Shown: positions 15,994-25,277 of the stretch, in pieces
Position numbering within the stretch: the stretch's first letter is position 1
How the letters are laid out: every line of letters starts with the position of its first letter
Source: Desulfomicrobium baculatum DSM 4028
Lineage (GTDB): Bacteria; Desulfobacterota; Desulfovibrionia; Desulfovibrionales; Desulfomicrobiaceae
Direction of reading: 5' to 3'
DNA: 64,000 nucleotides
Assembly (NCBI RefSeq): GCF_000023225.1
Contig: NC_013173.1
Span: 2,792,501 to 2,856,500 of the forward strand
Notes under the pieces: model-generated
Databases searched by the model: none
What the model was told of the DNA's origin: nothing
The model's input: the letters and a program-made list of their open reading frames with translations, nothing else
Made by a program: the position numbers and the translations under genes

Positions 15994-16023
15994 TTTTTCA
16001 TCATCACATTCCAGGAGGATTCC

Positions 16024-16518
16024 ATGGACAAGCTCCTCAAGGGCGTGCGCTCGGTACTGTACGGGTTTTCCGTCGTCGCCATGTCGATCATGCTCCTGAT
16101 CATCTTTGCCCAGGTCGTGACCCGCTACATGTTCGGATATACCCCTGAATGGTCCGAGGAGCTGGCCCGTTTCCTCTTTGTCTGGGTCGTTTTCCTGGGC
16201 TCGGCGCTGATCATGGGCGAAAGCGGGCATCTGGCCGTGCAGTTTCTGCCCAATAAATTCAAGGGCACGACTTTCGGCAGGATTCTGGACGTCGTCATCA
16301 ACCTTTGCGGATATGTATTCATCATCCTGCTCTTGACCCAGGGCTGGAAAATGACCTCCATCATGACCTTTCAACGCGCCCCGGGTCTCGATATCCCCAT
16401 GAGCTGGGTCTATGTCATCATCCCCGTCAGCTGCGTGCTCATGCTCCTGTACCTGCTCAGGGAGACCCTGCGCATCGTCAAAGACATTTCCGACTCTCGC
16501 GCCAGGCAGGAGGGTTAG
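16024..16518 (+). CDS. dctQ: TRAP transporter small membrane subunit DctQ
   Basis: Small integral membrane subunit of the TRAP transporter, 164 residues, with four hydrophobic segments and the DctQ family motif RYMFGYTPEWSEELARFLFV at about 35-55. CAGGAGGA precedes the ATG at 16024. It is 71 bases after dctP, across the attenuator, and 2 bases before dctM. The subunit joins DctM to form the membrane complex. Confidence 0.95.
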   Translation: MDKLLKGVRSVLYGFSVVAMSIMLLIIFAQVVTRYMFGYTPEWSEELARFLFVWVVFLGSALIMGESGHLAVQFLPNKFKGTTFGRILDVVINLCGYVFIILLLTQGWKMTSIMTFQRAPGLDIPMSWVYVIIPVSCVLMLLYLLRETLRIVKDISDSRARQEG

Positions 16519-16520
16519 CC

Positions 16521-17795
16521 ATGGAATACGTTCTTCTCTTTGTCTTTCTGGGCCTGACCGCCCTTGGCGTACCCGTGGCCTTTGCACTGTGTCTGGCAGC
16601 GGCCACCGTCCTGCACTTTTTCATGAACATGCCGCTCGTCATGGTTTCCCAGATGATGTACTCCGGCATCGACTCATTCTCCTTCATGGCCGTGCCCTTC
16701 TTCATGCTCGCCGGATCGTTCATGTCCGCAGGCGGAGTGACCGGCAGGCTGGTCAATTTTTCCCAGGCCCTGGTCGGCTCCTTCACCGGCGGACTGGCCC
16801 AGGCCGTAGCCGTGTCGGGCATGTTCTTCGCCGCCATCTCCGGCTCATCCGCAGCCACCACGGCGGCCCTGGGTTCGACCATGGTCAACGAGATGGAGAA
16901 AAAGGGCTACACCCGTGAATGGGCCACCGGCATCGTGGCCGCAGGCGGCACCGTGGGCATCGTCATCCCGCCGTCCATCACCCTGGTCGTGTACGGCGTC
17001 ATCGCCGACACCTCCATCGGCGACCTGTTCGTAGGCGGATTCTTGCCGGGCATCCTCATGGGGCTGTCCATGATGCTGGTCAGTTGGTGGCTGGCCAAAA
17101 GGCGTGGGCTCAAGCCCGAGGGCACATTTTCCACCTCGGCGCTGTGGACATCCTTCAAGGACTCCTTTTTCGCCCTCATGACCCCAGTCATCATCATCGG
17201 CGGCATCTACGGCGGCATCTTCACCCCGACCGAAGCCGCAGCCGTGGCCGCCGTATACGGAATTCTCGTCGGCCTCTTCATCTACAAGGAACTCAAGTTC
17301 AAGGACTTCCCCAAGATCATCTTCCAGGCCGTCATCGGCACGACCATCATCATGTTCCTGGTCGGCGCGGCCAACGTCTTCGGCTGGCTCTTGACCAACC
17401 TGCAGATTCCCCACCACGTCGGAGCCTTCGTAGCCAGCCTGACCTCATCGCCGGTCCTCTTCCTGCTGGCCATGAACGTGCTGCTGCTGTTCATCGGAAC
17501 CATGGTCAACGCCTCGGCCGCCGTGGTCATCCTGACCCCCATCTTCCTGCCGGTGGCCAAGAGCCTGGGCATCGATCCGCTCTTCTTCGGCGTGCTCATG
17601 GTCTGCAACCTGGCCATCGGCTGCATCACCCCGCCGGTGGGCCTCGACCTTTTCGTGGCCAGCGCCATCACCAAGGTCCCGCTGGAAAAGGTCATGAAGG
17701 CCTCGCTGCCATACCTCTACGCTTTGTTGGCAAGTCTGATCATCCTGACCCTGTTTCCGATCATCATCACCATCCTGCCCAGCCTGCTACGCTAG
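16521..17795 (+). CDS. dctM: TRAP transporter large membrane subunit DctM
   Basis: Large membrane subunit that carries the Na+-coupled transport path, 424 residues with about twelve hydrophobic segments. Family motifs include MLAGSFMSAGGVTGRLVNF, AISGSSAATTAALGSTMV and GIVIPPSITLVVYG, and the second half repeats a similar hairpin (GCITPPVGLDLFVAS). An AGGAGGG site precedes the ATG. It ends the dctPQM operon and is followed by a strong terminator. Confidence 0.96.
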   Translation: MEYVLLFVFLGLTALGVPVAFALCLAAATVLHFFMNMPLVMVSQMMYSGIDSFSFMAVPFFMLAGSFMSAGGVTGRLVNFSQALVGSFTGGLAQAVAVSGMFFAAISGSSAATTAALGSTMVNEMEKKGYTREWATGIVAAGGTVGIVIPPSITLVVYGVIADTSIGDLFVGGFLPGILMGLSMMLVSWWLAKRRGLKPEGTFSTSALWTSFKDSFFALMTPVIIIGGIYGGIFTPTEAAAVAAVYGILVGLFIYKELKFKDFPKIIFQAVIGTTIIMFLVGAANVFGWLLTNLQIPHHVGAFVASLTSSPVLFLLAMNVLLLFIGTMVNASAAVVILTPIFLPVAKSLGIDPLFFGVLMVCNLAIGCITPPVGLDLFVASAITKVPLEKVMKASLPYLYALLASLIILTLFPIIITILPSLLR

Positions 17796-17816
17796 GAAAA
17801 ACGAGACACAAAAAAA

Positions 17817-17849
17817 ACAAGGGGCGATCCATACCGGACCGCCCCTTGT
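17817..17849. terminator. Bidirectional terminator between dctM and ppiA
   Basis: A 10-bp stem (17817-17826 with 17840-17849) is flanked by an A7 run on the left and a T run on the right, so it serves both convergent operons. Confidence 0.9.
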
Positions 17850-17871
17850 TTTTTTAGCGTTCAGCGCAGGA

Positions 17872-18426
17872 TCACTGCATGACTTCAGCCTTTTCAATGA
17901 TGACAGACTCGACCGGGACATCCCCGTGCATGCCTTTGGAGCCCGTGTTCACGGCCTCGATCAGGTCCACCACCCGCTTGCCCGCGACGACCCTGCCGAA
18001 GACCGCGTACCCGAAATCACGGGTGCCGTGATTCAGGAAGGCGTTGTCCGCCGTGTTGATGAAAAACTGGGACGTGGCGGAATCAACCTCGCCCGTGCGG
18101 GCCATGGCGACAGTGTACTTGTCGTTTTTGAGCCCGTTGTCGGCCTCGTTCTTGATGGGCGCGTGGCCGCGTTTCTGGTGCATGGATGTATCCATGCCGC
18201 CGCCCTGAATCATGAAGCCCTTGATGACGCGGTGAAAAACCGTCCCGTCATAAAAGCCCTCGTTCACATAAGTCAGAAAATTCTGCGCCGAGACAGGAGC
18301 CTTGGCCTCATCGAGTTCGATGACGATGATGCCCTTGCTGGTGGTCAGGGAGACTTTGGTCCCTTCCGCAAAGGCCGGGGACGAAAACAGACAAACCAGA
18401 ATCAAAGCGAAAATAAACGTACGCAT
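17872..18426 (-). CDS. ppiA: Secreted peptidyl-prolyl cis-trans isomerase (cyclophilin)
   Basis: Cyclophilin-type prolyl isomerase, 184 residues, with a signal peptide at about 1-20 ([20 protein letters not shown]), so it acts in the periplasm. The catalytic region has [20 protein letters not shown], then [19 protein letters not shown] and [12 protein letters not shown]. The start is set at 18426, where AAGGAAGG lies 8 bases upstream, rather than an earlier in-frame ATG. It is the last gene of the valS-cobA/hemD-purN-amrA-ppiA run, 13 bases after amrA. Confidence 0.94.
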   Translation of the reverse strand: MRTFIFALILVCLFSSPAFAEGTKVSLTTSKGIIVIELDEAKAPVSAQNFLTYVNEGFYDGTVFHRVIKGFMIQGGGMDTSMHQKRGHAPIKNEADNGLKNDKYTVAMARTGEVDSATSQFFINTADNAFLNHGTRDFGYAVFGRVVAGKRVVDLIEAVNTGSKGMHGDVPVESVIIEKAEVMQ

Positions 18427-18439
18427 ACTGTACCTTCCT

Positions 18440-18991
18440 TTAAAAAATGACGGCTTCAAACCACCAAATCTCCGTCTTGGATTTGCGCCAGGTGCCTTTG
18501 GGCAGTCCCGCCTTGACGCAGGTCTGATCCAGAAACGTTTCGCGGTCCCAGCCCCACTCCGTGGCCACCTGCGGCAGCAGCAGACCGGAATGCATGGATT
18601 TGCGGATATAAAGCCCGTGGCGGCCGACCTCGATCAACTCCGGGTCAGGGCAGGGGGTCAGCGGCCCCATGACCGAGACTTCGATCTCAAGGTCGTCAAG
18701 CTCCCCGGCCGTGAGCGGAGGGAAGCGCGGGTCTTCGAAAGCCGCCGCTCCGGCCATGCGCTCGATGGTATCGGCCAGCGGGCCGCTGCCGACGATATTG
18801 CCGATGCAGCCGCGCAGACGCCCGCCCCGCTTCAAGGTCACGAACGCGCCCAGTTCTGCGCTCAAGGTCGTGGACTTGAGAACGGGTCTGGCCTCAGAAG
18901 TCTGACCGAGATGCTGCCGGATGACCCAGATCACGAGGTCCTTGCAGAAACGCTTTTCCTCGTCTGTCAAAACCAGCTCGAATGTGTTCAT
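18440..18991 (-). CDS. amrA: AmmeMemoRadiSam system protein A (AMMECR1 domain)
   Basis: An AMMECR1-domain protein of 183 residues with the family signature [18 protein letters not shown] at about 48-65, and [19 protein letters not shown]. The family is called AmrA because it co-occurs with a Memo-like protein and a radical SAM enzyme; its reaction is not established. Those partners are not in this window. GAGGGAGG precedes the ATG. It lies 12 bases after purN and 13 bases before ppiA. Confidence 0.9.
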   Translation of the reverse strand: MNTFELVLTDEEKRFCKDLVIWVIRQHLGQTSEARPVLKSTTLSAELGAFVTLKRGGRLRGCIGNIVGSGPLADTIERMAGAAAFEDPRFPPLTAGELDDLEIEVSVMGPLTPCPDPELIEVGRHGLYIRKSMHSGLLLPQVATEWGWDRETFLDQTCVKAGLPKGTWRKSKTEIWWFEAVIF

Positions 18992-19003
18992 ACGTTGCCT
19001 CCC

Positions 19004-19672
19004 TCAAGAATCAAAAGGCCTTTCCAAAGGCGGATTGGCCCACAGCGTGCCCATGGTTCTGGACGCGCCGCGGACCACGACCTGCCGTCCGACGACCTGC
19101 ACCCGGTCCTGTGCGATCCATTGCAGGGCCTGGGGATAGATGCGGTGCTCCATCTCAAGGATACGCGCGCCGAGCGTGGCCTCATCGTCGTCCGCATAGG
19201 CGGGCACGGCGGCCTGGATGATGATCGGGCCGTGGTCCATCTCTTCATCCACGAAATGCACGGTGCACCCGGCCAGCCGCACCCCGTGCCCGGCCTGCTG
19301 CTCCTGGGCGCGCAGACCCGGACAGGCCGGGAGCAAGGCCGGATGGATATTGATCACGCGCCCGGCAAAGGGCGTCAAAAACACAGGCGTCAGGATGCGC
19401 ATGAACCCGGCCAGGGCCACGAACCGGGCCTCAGCCTCCCGCAGCAGCCGGACCAGTTCGCGGTCGAAACTCTCCCGCTCGGGAAACTCGTCATGACGCA
19501 CGCAGGCTGTGGCGATGCCCGCCTTCCGCGCGCGCTCAAGTCCCTGCGCGTCGGGTTTGTTGGCGATGACGATGCGGATGTCCGCGTCGAGGCTGCCGTC
19601 GCCCACCCTGTCGATGATGGCCTGCAGGTTGGACCCGGAACCGGAAACGAGAACGCCAAGCGCGATGGTCAT
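19004..19672 (-). CDS. purN: Phosphoribosylglycinamide formyltransferase
   Basis: Transfers the formyl group from 10-formyl-tetrahydrofolate to GAR in purine synthesis. The 222-residue product has the N-terminal phosphate-binding loop VLVSGSGSNLQAIID, the folate-site segment FMRILTPVFL, and the catalytic region NIHPALLPACPGLRAQEQQA (Asn and His conserved), then GCTVHFVDEEMDHGPII with the catalytic Asp. The final 20 residues are slightly longer than usual. It sits 4 bases after cobA/hemD. Confidence 0.94.
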   Translation of the reverse strand: MTIALGVLVSGSGSNLQAIIDRVGDGSLDADIRIVIANKPDAQGLERARKAGIATACVRHDEFPERESFDRELVRLLREAEARFVALAGFMRILTPVFLTPFAGRVINIHPALLPACPGLRAQEQQAGHGVRLAGCTVHFVDEEMDHGPIIIQAAVPAYADDDEATLGARILEMEHRIYPQALQWIAQDRVQVVGRQVVVRGASRTMGTLWANPPLERPFDS

Positions 19673-19676
19673 AACC

Positions 19677-21185
19677 TTATCCTTTCACCAAGGCTTCGAC
19701 CAGGGCCGGGATGGTATAGTCCTCGGGCATGATGTCCGGGGTGAAGCCGTAGTCGCTCAAGGTCCTGGCGGTCACGGGGCCGATGCAGCAGATCTTGAGC
19801 CCGTTGCCGACAAAGGGGCGCAGGCTGTCCGCCGGGACCAGTGCAAAGAAGTTCTCCACCGTGGAGGAACTGGAGAAGGTCAGGTAATGGAGCCTGCCCT
19901 TTTCGAGAAGTTCGATGATCTCGGCTCCGTCCTCCTGGGTCAGCACGGTTTCATAGACCGGCAATACGTCCACCTGCGCCGCGACCTTGGCCAGCTCTTC
20001 GGGCAGCACCTCGCGGGCGACCTTGGCACGGGGGATGAGGACCTTCTTGCCGGCCACGCCGCGCTCAAGGAGACCTTCCACCACGGACTCGGCCACGTAT
20101 TTGGGCGGGATGAAATCGGGGCGGATGCCGCGCTCAAGCAGCGCCTCGGCCGTGGCCGGTCCGATGGCCGCGATCTGCATGCCGCCAAAAGCCCGGGCGT
20201 CCTTGCCCACAAGTTCGAGCTGGTTCCAGAAATGCCGCACGCCGTTGACGGAGGTGAAAATAGCCCAGTCGTAGCCTGCGAGCCTGTCGATGGCCTCGCG
20301 AACCGGCGCGTAGTCTTCCAGGGGCACGATGGTGATGGTCGGGAATTCATAGCAGGCCGCGCCGAGGCCCTCCAGGGTCTCTTTCAAACCGCTGGCCTGC
20401 TCGCGGGCGCGGGTCACGACCACGCCCTTGCCGTGCAGGGGCAGCTTCTCGAACCAGTTCAGGGTGTCGCGCAACTGCACCACTTCGCCCACGACCAGCA
20501 TGGATGGCGATTTCACGCCTTCACGCTCGGCCATGGCCGCGATCTCGCCGACCGTCGACACCCAGGACTGATGCTTGGCCGTCGTGCCCCAGCGCACCAG
20601 GGCGGCGGGCATGTCCGCACGCATCCCGTTCTCGATCAATTTGGCCGAGATGTAGGGCAGGTTTTTCACGCCCATGTAAAAGCACAGGGTGCTGGCCGCG
20701 TTGGCCAGGGCCGCCCAGTTGTGGGCGGAATCGGGCTTGGTCGGATCCTCGTGGCCGGTGATGAGCGACACGGAAGAGGCGTACTTGCGATGGGTCAGCG
20801 GAATGCCTGCATACGCCGCGCCCGCCACGGCCGAGGTCACGCCGGGCACGACCTCGAAATCAAGGCCGGCTTCCAGGAGTTCTTCGGCCTCTTCAGCGCC
20901 GCGCCCGAAGATGTACGGGTCTCCGCCCTTCAGGCGAGCCACGTTCTTGCCGGACTTCACCTTGGCCACGATCAGGTCGTTGATCTGATCCTGAGGCAGG
21001 GTATGGTCCCCGCCCTTCTTGCCCACATAGATGATCTCCGCATCCGGACGGCACAGGGACAGAAAGCTCTTGTTCGCCAGATAATCATAAATGATCACCT
21101 CGCACTCCTGCAGCAGGCGCTGGCCCTTGACCGTGATGAGACCCGGGTCGCCGGGACCCGCGCCGATGAGATATGCTTTGGCCAT
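19677..21185 (-). CDS. cobA-hemD: Fused uroporphyrinogen-III C-methyltransferase / synthase (CobA-HemD)
   Basis: A bifunctional 502-residue enzyme. Residues about 1-245 are SUMT, which methylates uroporphyrinogen III to precorrin-2 with SAM (YLIGAGPGDPGLITVKGQ, GKNVARLKGGDPYIFGRGAE, VVPGVTSAVAGAAYAGIPLT). Residues about 255-502 are uroporphyrinogen-III synthase (DWAIFTSVNGVRHFW and LTFSSSSTVENFF). The fusion is common in sulfate reducers and clostridia, where it feeds siroheme, cobalamin and haem d1-type pathways. The start is the ATG at 21185 with AAAGGA upstream. It lies 39 bases after valS. Confidence 0.95.
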   Translation of the reverse strand: MAKAYLIGAGPGDPGLITVKGQRLLQECEVIIYDYLANKSFLSLCRPDAEIIYVGKKGGDHTLPQDQINDLIVAKVKSGKNVARLKGGDPYIFGRGAEEAEELLEAGLDFEVVPGVTSAVAGAAYAGIPLTHRKYASSVSLITGHEDPTKPDSAHNWAALANAASTLCFYMGVKNLPYISAKLIENGMRADMPAALVRWGTTAKHQSWVSTVGEIAAMAEREGVKSPSMLVVGEVVQLRDTLNWFEKLPLHGKGVVVTRAREQASGLKETLEGLGAACYEFPTITIVPLEDYAPVREAIDRLAGYDWAIFTSVNGVRHFWNQLELVGKDARAFGGMQIAAIGPATAEALLERGIRPDFIPPKYVAESVVEGLLERGVAGKKVLIPRAKVAREVLPEELAKVAAQVDVLPVYETVLTQEDGAEIIELLEKGRLHYLTFSSSSTVENFFALVPADSLRPFVGNGLKICCIGPVTARTLSDYGFTPDIMPEDYTIPALVEALVKG

Positions 21186-21224
21186 GATTTTTCCTTTCGT
21201 TAAATACCGCAAACAGCGATTATG

Positions 21225-23888
21225 CTACTTGATGAAATCCTGCACCTTGGCCCGCAGCTGCTCCAAGGTGGCCTTTTTCTCTGCGAAATCCGCCGCCTTG
21301 GCCTTTTCCTTGGCCACCACGTCCTCGGGGGCTTTGCTTACAAAACTCTCGTTGCCGAGTTTCTTGGTCACGAAGTCGAGTTCTTTCGAGATCTTGCCCA
21401 GTTCCTTGTCGAGGCGGGCCAATTCGGCCACAAAATCCACCACCCCTTCGAGCGGCACGTAGAGCTCGCAGCCACGGACCACCGCCGAGGCGCATCCCTT
21501 GGGCGCTTCGATGTCGGCGCCCACGGTCAGCGTCCCGACCCGGGCCAGCGCCGCTATTTCCGTTTCATGGGCCATCAGGAAGGCCTGATCGTCACTCCCG
21601 GCCCGCATCAGCACCGCAAGCGGGACACCCGGAGCCACGCCCAGTTCGGAGCGGATGTTGCGCACGGCCACGATGACGCCCTGCAGAAACTCCATGTCCC
21701 TGACGGCACCCTCGTTCTCGCATTCGGGGCGGACCTTGGGGAAAGGCCGCAGGGCCAGGCTCTCGACGTCGAGGGTCGGGATGCAGGACCAGATCTCCTG
21801 CGTCACGAAGGGAATGACCGGATGGGCGATGATCATGATCTCGGACAGCACGTGCTTGAGGCAGGATCGTGCCGCCGCCTTGGCCGCCTCGTCCTCGCCG
21901 TAGAGCTCGGGCTTGATCAGTTCGAGGTACCAGTCACAGAACTCGCGCCAGACGAATCCGTACAGGCCTTGGGCGGCCTCGTTGAAGCGGTAGCCCTCGA
22001 TCTGGGCGGAGTGCTCTTTCTTGAGCGTCTCCAGACGGTGCAGGATCCAGGTGTGGTGCAGTCCGGACAGCGCCTTGGGATCGAATTCCGGCTCCGTCCC
22101 ATCGACATGCATGAGGGCGAAGCGAGCCGCGTTCCAGATCTTGTTGATGAAATGGCGATAGCCCTCGATGCGCGCCTCGGAGAGCTTGATGTCCCGGCCC
22201 ATGGCCGCGAACGAGGTCAGGGTGAAGCGCAGGGAGTCGCAGCCGTACTTGTCGATCATGGCCAGGGGGTCGATGACGTTGCCCGTGGACTTGGACATCT
22301 TCTTGCCGTGCTCGTCACGGACCAGGGCGTGGATATAGACGTCCTTGAAGGGCACGTTGTCCATGAACTGCAGGCCCATCATCATCATGCGGGCCACCCA
22401 GAAGAAGAGGATGTCAAAACCCGTGACCAGAAGGGAAGTCGGGTAGAAAGCCTTGAGCTCATTGGTCTGCTCCGGCCAGCCCATGGTCGAGAACGGCCAC
22501 AGGGCGGAGGAGAACCAGGTGTCGAGCACGTCCTCGTCCTGCAGGAGGCGGGTGCTGCCGCAGGCGCAGGCGGTCGGGTCCTCACGGGCCACGATCAGCT
22601 CGCCACAGTCCTGGCAGGTCCAGACCGGAATGCGGTGCCCCCACCACAGCTGGCGCGAGATGCACCAGTCGCGGATGTTGTCGAGCCAGTTGAAATAGGT
22701 CTTGTTCCACTGCGCAGGCCAGATGGTCGTGCGGCCGTCCTCCACCGCCGCCCTGGCCTTTTCGGCCAGCGGCTTGACGGACACGAACCACTGCTCGGAC
22801 ACGAAGGGCTCGATATTGGTCTTGCAGCGGTAGCACTGGTTGACCTTGTTCTCGTAAGGTTCCTCGGCCGTGAGAGACCCGCAGGCACGCAGGTCCAGGG
22901 CGATGAGCGCGCGGCAGTCGGCGGCGCTCATGCCGCGATACGCCTCAGGCGCATTGTCGTTCATGCAGCCCTTGTCGTCGATGACGCTGATGGCTTCGAG
23001 CCCGTATTTGCGGCCCATCTCCCAGTCGTTCATGTCGTGGGCCGGGGTGATCTTGAGGCAGCCGGTGCCGAACTCGCGGTCCACATAGGCGTCGGCGATG
23101 ATCGGGATGCGGCGACCCACCAGCGGCAGGATGACGTGCTTGCCGATCATGGACTGGTAGCGCTCGTCCTCGGGATGCACGGCCACGGCCGTGTCGCCGA
23201 GCATGGTCTCGGGCCGCACCGTGGCCACGGTCACGGAGCCGGAGCCGTCTTCGAGAGGATAGCTCAGATGATAAAGGGTGGACTTGGCCGGGGCGTATTC
23301 GACCTCGTCATCGGCCAGGGCCGTATGGCAGCGGGTGCACCAGTTGATGATGTACTTGCCGCGGTAGACAAGGCCCTGCTCGTAGAGAGAGACGAAAACC
23401 TCGCGCACGGCTTTGGACAAGCCCTCATCCATGGTGAAGCGCTCCCGGCTCCAGTCCACGCTCGCGCCCATGCGACGGATCTGGTTCAGGATGCGTCCGC
23501 CGTAGTCTTCCTTCCATTCCCAGACGCGGCTTATGAATTCCTCGCGGCCCAGGTCCTCGCGCTTCGTGCCTTCGGCCAGGAGCTTCCTTTCCACCACGTT
23601 CTGGGTGGCGATGCCCGCATGGTCCGTGCCCGGCACCCAGAGCACGGTCTTGCCCCGCTGGCGCATGTACCGGCACATGATGTCCTGCAGAGTGAGGTTC
23701 AAGGCATGCCCCATGTGCAGAGCCCCCGTGACGTTGGGCGGCGGGATGACGATGGAGTAGTTGTCCGTGGGCGTCGACGCGGCCTTGAACGCGTCGGGGG
23801 TGAAGCTCTGGTGCGTCTTCCAGTACTCAAGCCACCGTTCTTCCACGTCGGCTGGTTCGTATCCCTTGGAAAGCGTCTCGTTGGCCAT
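21225..23888 (-). CDS. valS: Valyl-tRNA synthetase
   Basis: Class I aminoacyl-tRNA synthetase that charges tRNA-Val, 887 residues. It has PPPNVTGALHMGHALN (HIGH-type motif), an editing (CP1) domain with a GTDHAGIATQ region, KMSKSTGNVIDP (KMSKS motif) and the ValRS C-terminal coiled-coil arm (about 830-887). The CXXC pairs at CTRC, CYRC and CQDC..CAC suggest bound zinc. The start at 23888 follows GGAG at 8 bases; the longer open frame to 25031 is antisense to another gene. A terminator-like hairpin lies 33 bases before the start. Confidence 0.96.
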   Translation of the reverse strand: MANETLSKGYEPADVEERWLEYWKTHQSFTPDAFKAASTPTDNYSIVIPPPNVTGALHMGHALNLTLQDIMCRYMRQRGKTVLWVPGTDHAGIATQNVVERKLLAEGTKREDLGREEFISRVWEWKEDYGGRILNQIRRMGASVDWSRERFTMDEGLSKAVREVFVSLYEQGLVYRGKYIINWCTRCHTALADDEVEYAPAKSTLYHLSYPLEDGSGSVTVATVRPETMLGDTAVAVHPEDERYQSMIGKHVILPLVGRRIPIIADAYVDREFGTGCLKITPAHDMNDWEMGRKYGLEAISVIDDKGCMNDNAPEAYRGMSAADCRALIALDLRACGSLTAEEPYENKVNQCYRCKTNIEPFVSEQWFVSVKPLAEKARAAVEDGRTTIWPAQWNKTYFNWLDNIRDWCISRQLWWGHRIPVWTCQDCGELIVAREDPTACACGSTRLLQDEDVLDTWFSSALWPFSTMGWPEQTNELKAFYPTSLLVTGFDILFFWVARMMMMGLQFMDNVPFKDVYIHALVRDEHGKKMSKSTGNVIDPLAMIDKYGCDSLRFTLTSFAAMGRDIKLSEARIEGYRHFINKIWNAARFALMHVDGTEPEFDPKALSGLHHTWILHRLETLKKEHSAQIEGYRFNEAAQGLYGFVWREFCDWYLELIKPELYGEDEAAKAAARSCLKHVLSEIMIIAHPVIPFVTQEIWSCIPTLDVESLALRPFPKVRPECENEGAVRDMEFLQGVIVAVRNIRSELGVAPGVPLAVLMRAGSDDQAFLMAHETEIAALARVGTLTVGADIEAPKGCASAVVRGCELYVPLEGVVDFVAELARLDKELGKISKELDFVTKKLGNESFVSKAPEDVVAKEKAKAADFAEKKATLEQLRAKVQDFIK

Positions 23889-23926
23889 ATGATGAACTCC
23901 GGATAATGAGCTGGTTGCGGCAAAAA

Positions 23927-23947
23927 AGCGCCGGAATGCCCGGCGCT
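23927..23947 (-). terminator. Terminator-like hairpin in the valS leader
   Basis: An 8-bp GC-rich stem (23927-23934 with 23940-23947) is followed on the minus strand by TTTTTTG, 33 bases before the valS ATG. A second small stem (GGGG-tctg-CCCC, 23969-23980) precedes it. No minus-strand gene lies upstream, because the neighbour is divergent, so this sits inside the valS leader and looks like an attenuator. Confidence 0.6.
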
Positions 23948-24032
23948 GCAGAAACAAAAATGAGTACTGGGGCAGACCCCAAAAATCAAGCCCGACTTGC
24001 CCGCCACCGAGCTTCCTGCTAGGCCGACGAAC

Positions 24033-25277
24033 ATGCATCGACACCACCCGCCTCTGGTCCTGCTGTGGGACGAATCGCACCTGTGGGGCCTGCTCCTCCA
24101 CCGCGCGCTGCATGCCCTGCACGCCCCCGTGACCCTGCTCAAAGCCGAACAGGTCCGCGCCGGGGCCTTGCGCGGCCTTGGACCTTCGACGCTGCTCGTT
24201 CCGGGAGGCTGGGCCAAGCTCAAGTCCCTGGCCCTGGGCGAAGACGGCCGCGAGGCCATCCGCGAGCATGTGCGCGGCGGCGGCACCTACCTCGGTTTTT
24301 GCGGAGGCGCTGGTCTGGCGCTTGGCTCGGAACGCGGCGCGCCGTTTCTGGATCTGTGCTCCTGGTCGCGCAAGGCGGCAAAGAAACGCCTCCCCAATTT
24401 CAGCGGGCATCTGCGGTGCACCCTGAGCGAGGGCGGCGCAGAGTACGAGGCGGCCCTGCCGGTCTGGTGGCCCTCGCAGTTCGAACCCGGTGACGACAAT
24501 CTCGAAGTGCTGGCCCGCTACGAGACCCCGGGGCCTGATTTCTGGTCCGCCGATTTGGATTGGTCCGGCATCGCGGCCTCGGAAGTCGGGCAGTGGGAAG
24601 AACTGTACGGCATCAACCTTAATCCGGAACGGCTGCGCCACGAACCCTGCATCGTCAGGGGCGGATATGGCAGGGGTTCCTTCGTGCTCAGCTACGCCCA
24701 TCTGGAAACACCGGCCTCGCCCCAGGCCAACGCCCTGCTCTGGCGCCTGCTCGGCATCGAACCGCAGGCCGCGGTGCAGGCCTGGGACCTGTGCAAGGAA
24801 GAGCCGCTGTGGGATGATGAAGCGCTGCGCGGCATGCACGCTGGCCTGGCCGATCTTGTGGCGTTCGGGCAGAGCCATTTCCTGCTCTGCTGGCGCACGC
24901 CCTGGCTTCTGGGCTGGCGGCGCGGAGTGCCCGGCTCGCCCCTCAACTTCCTCCTGGCCATGGCCTGGCAGGCCAGACATAATCCGGCGACGGCCCCGGC
25001 CAAAGAATACTGGGCCGCTCACAGCGCACAATGCGGGGAATTGTGCCGGGATTTTTGCGCGCAGACCCGCAGCTACCTGTTGCAGGAGCGCCGCATCCTG
25101 GCCACCTCGCCGTCTTCGCCGGAAGCCAGCGCCTCGCCCGGACTGCAGCGCCGCAAGCAGGAGCTTTTCGGAAAATTTCCCGGATACGGGGGGCTGTACG
25201 GAGAGATCCTGCGCACCCTGGACGAACTTTTATGGCTGCAGTTCAGCGCTCAAGGCCAATGGCCAGGCGGACTTTAA
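24033..25277 (+). CDS. BPL_N-domain (glutamine amidotransferase-like) protein
   Basis: A 414-residue protein whose first half (about 8-230) resembles the N-terminal domain of eukaryotic-type biotin-protein ligase (BPL_N), a class I glutamine amidotransferase/DJ-1-like fold. It has LLVPGGWAKLKSLALG and the nucleophile-elbow segment YLGFCGGAGLAL with Cys90. No biotin-ligase catalytic domain follows; the C-terminal 180 residues are helical, Trp/Leu-rich and not recognised. The start is the ATG at 24033, but its Shine-Dalgarno sequence is weak and a TTG at 23997 is possible. It is divergent from valS and overlaps the convergent HD-domain gene by 35 bases. Substrate unknown. Confidence 0.85.
   Translation: MHRHHPPLVLLWDESHLWGLLLHRALHALHAPVTLLKAEQVRAGALRGLGPSTLLVPGGWAKLKSLALGEDGREAIREHVRGGGTYLGFCGGAGLALGSERGAPFLDLCSWSRKAAKKRLPNFSGHLRCTLSEGGAEYEAALPVWWPSQFEPGDDNLEVLARYETPGPDFWSADLDWSGIAASEVGQWEELYGINLNPERLRHEPCIVRGGYGRGSFVLSYAHLETPASPQANALLWRLLGIEPQAAVQAWDLCKEEPLWDDEALRGMHAGLADLVAFGQSHFLLCWRTPWLLGWRRGVPGSPLNFLLAMAWQARHNPATAPAKEYWAAHSAQCGELCRDFCAQTRSYLLQERRILATSPSSPEASASPGLQRRKQELFGKFPGYGGLYGEILRTLDELLWLQFSAQGQWPGGL

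Noticed and set aside
15959-16000. dctP-dctQ hairpin as a leader attenuator or riboswitch
   Set aside because: Position after dctP and simple stem-T-run shape fit an ordinary intergenic attenuator seen in many TRAP operons.
19509-21203. 564-residue plus-strand open frame across cobA/hemD
   Set aside because: Antisense shadow.
21222-23906. 894-residue plus-strand open frame across valS
   Set aside because: Antisense to valS, His/Gly/Arg-rich and with no recognisable domain.
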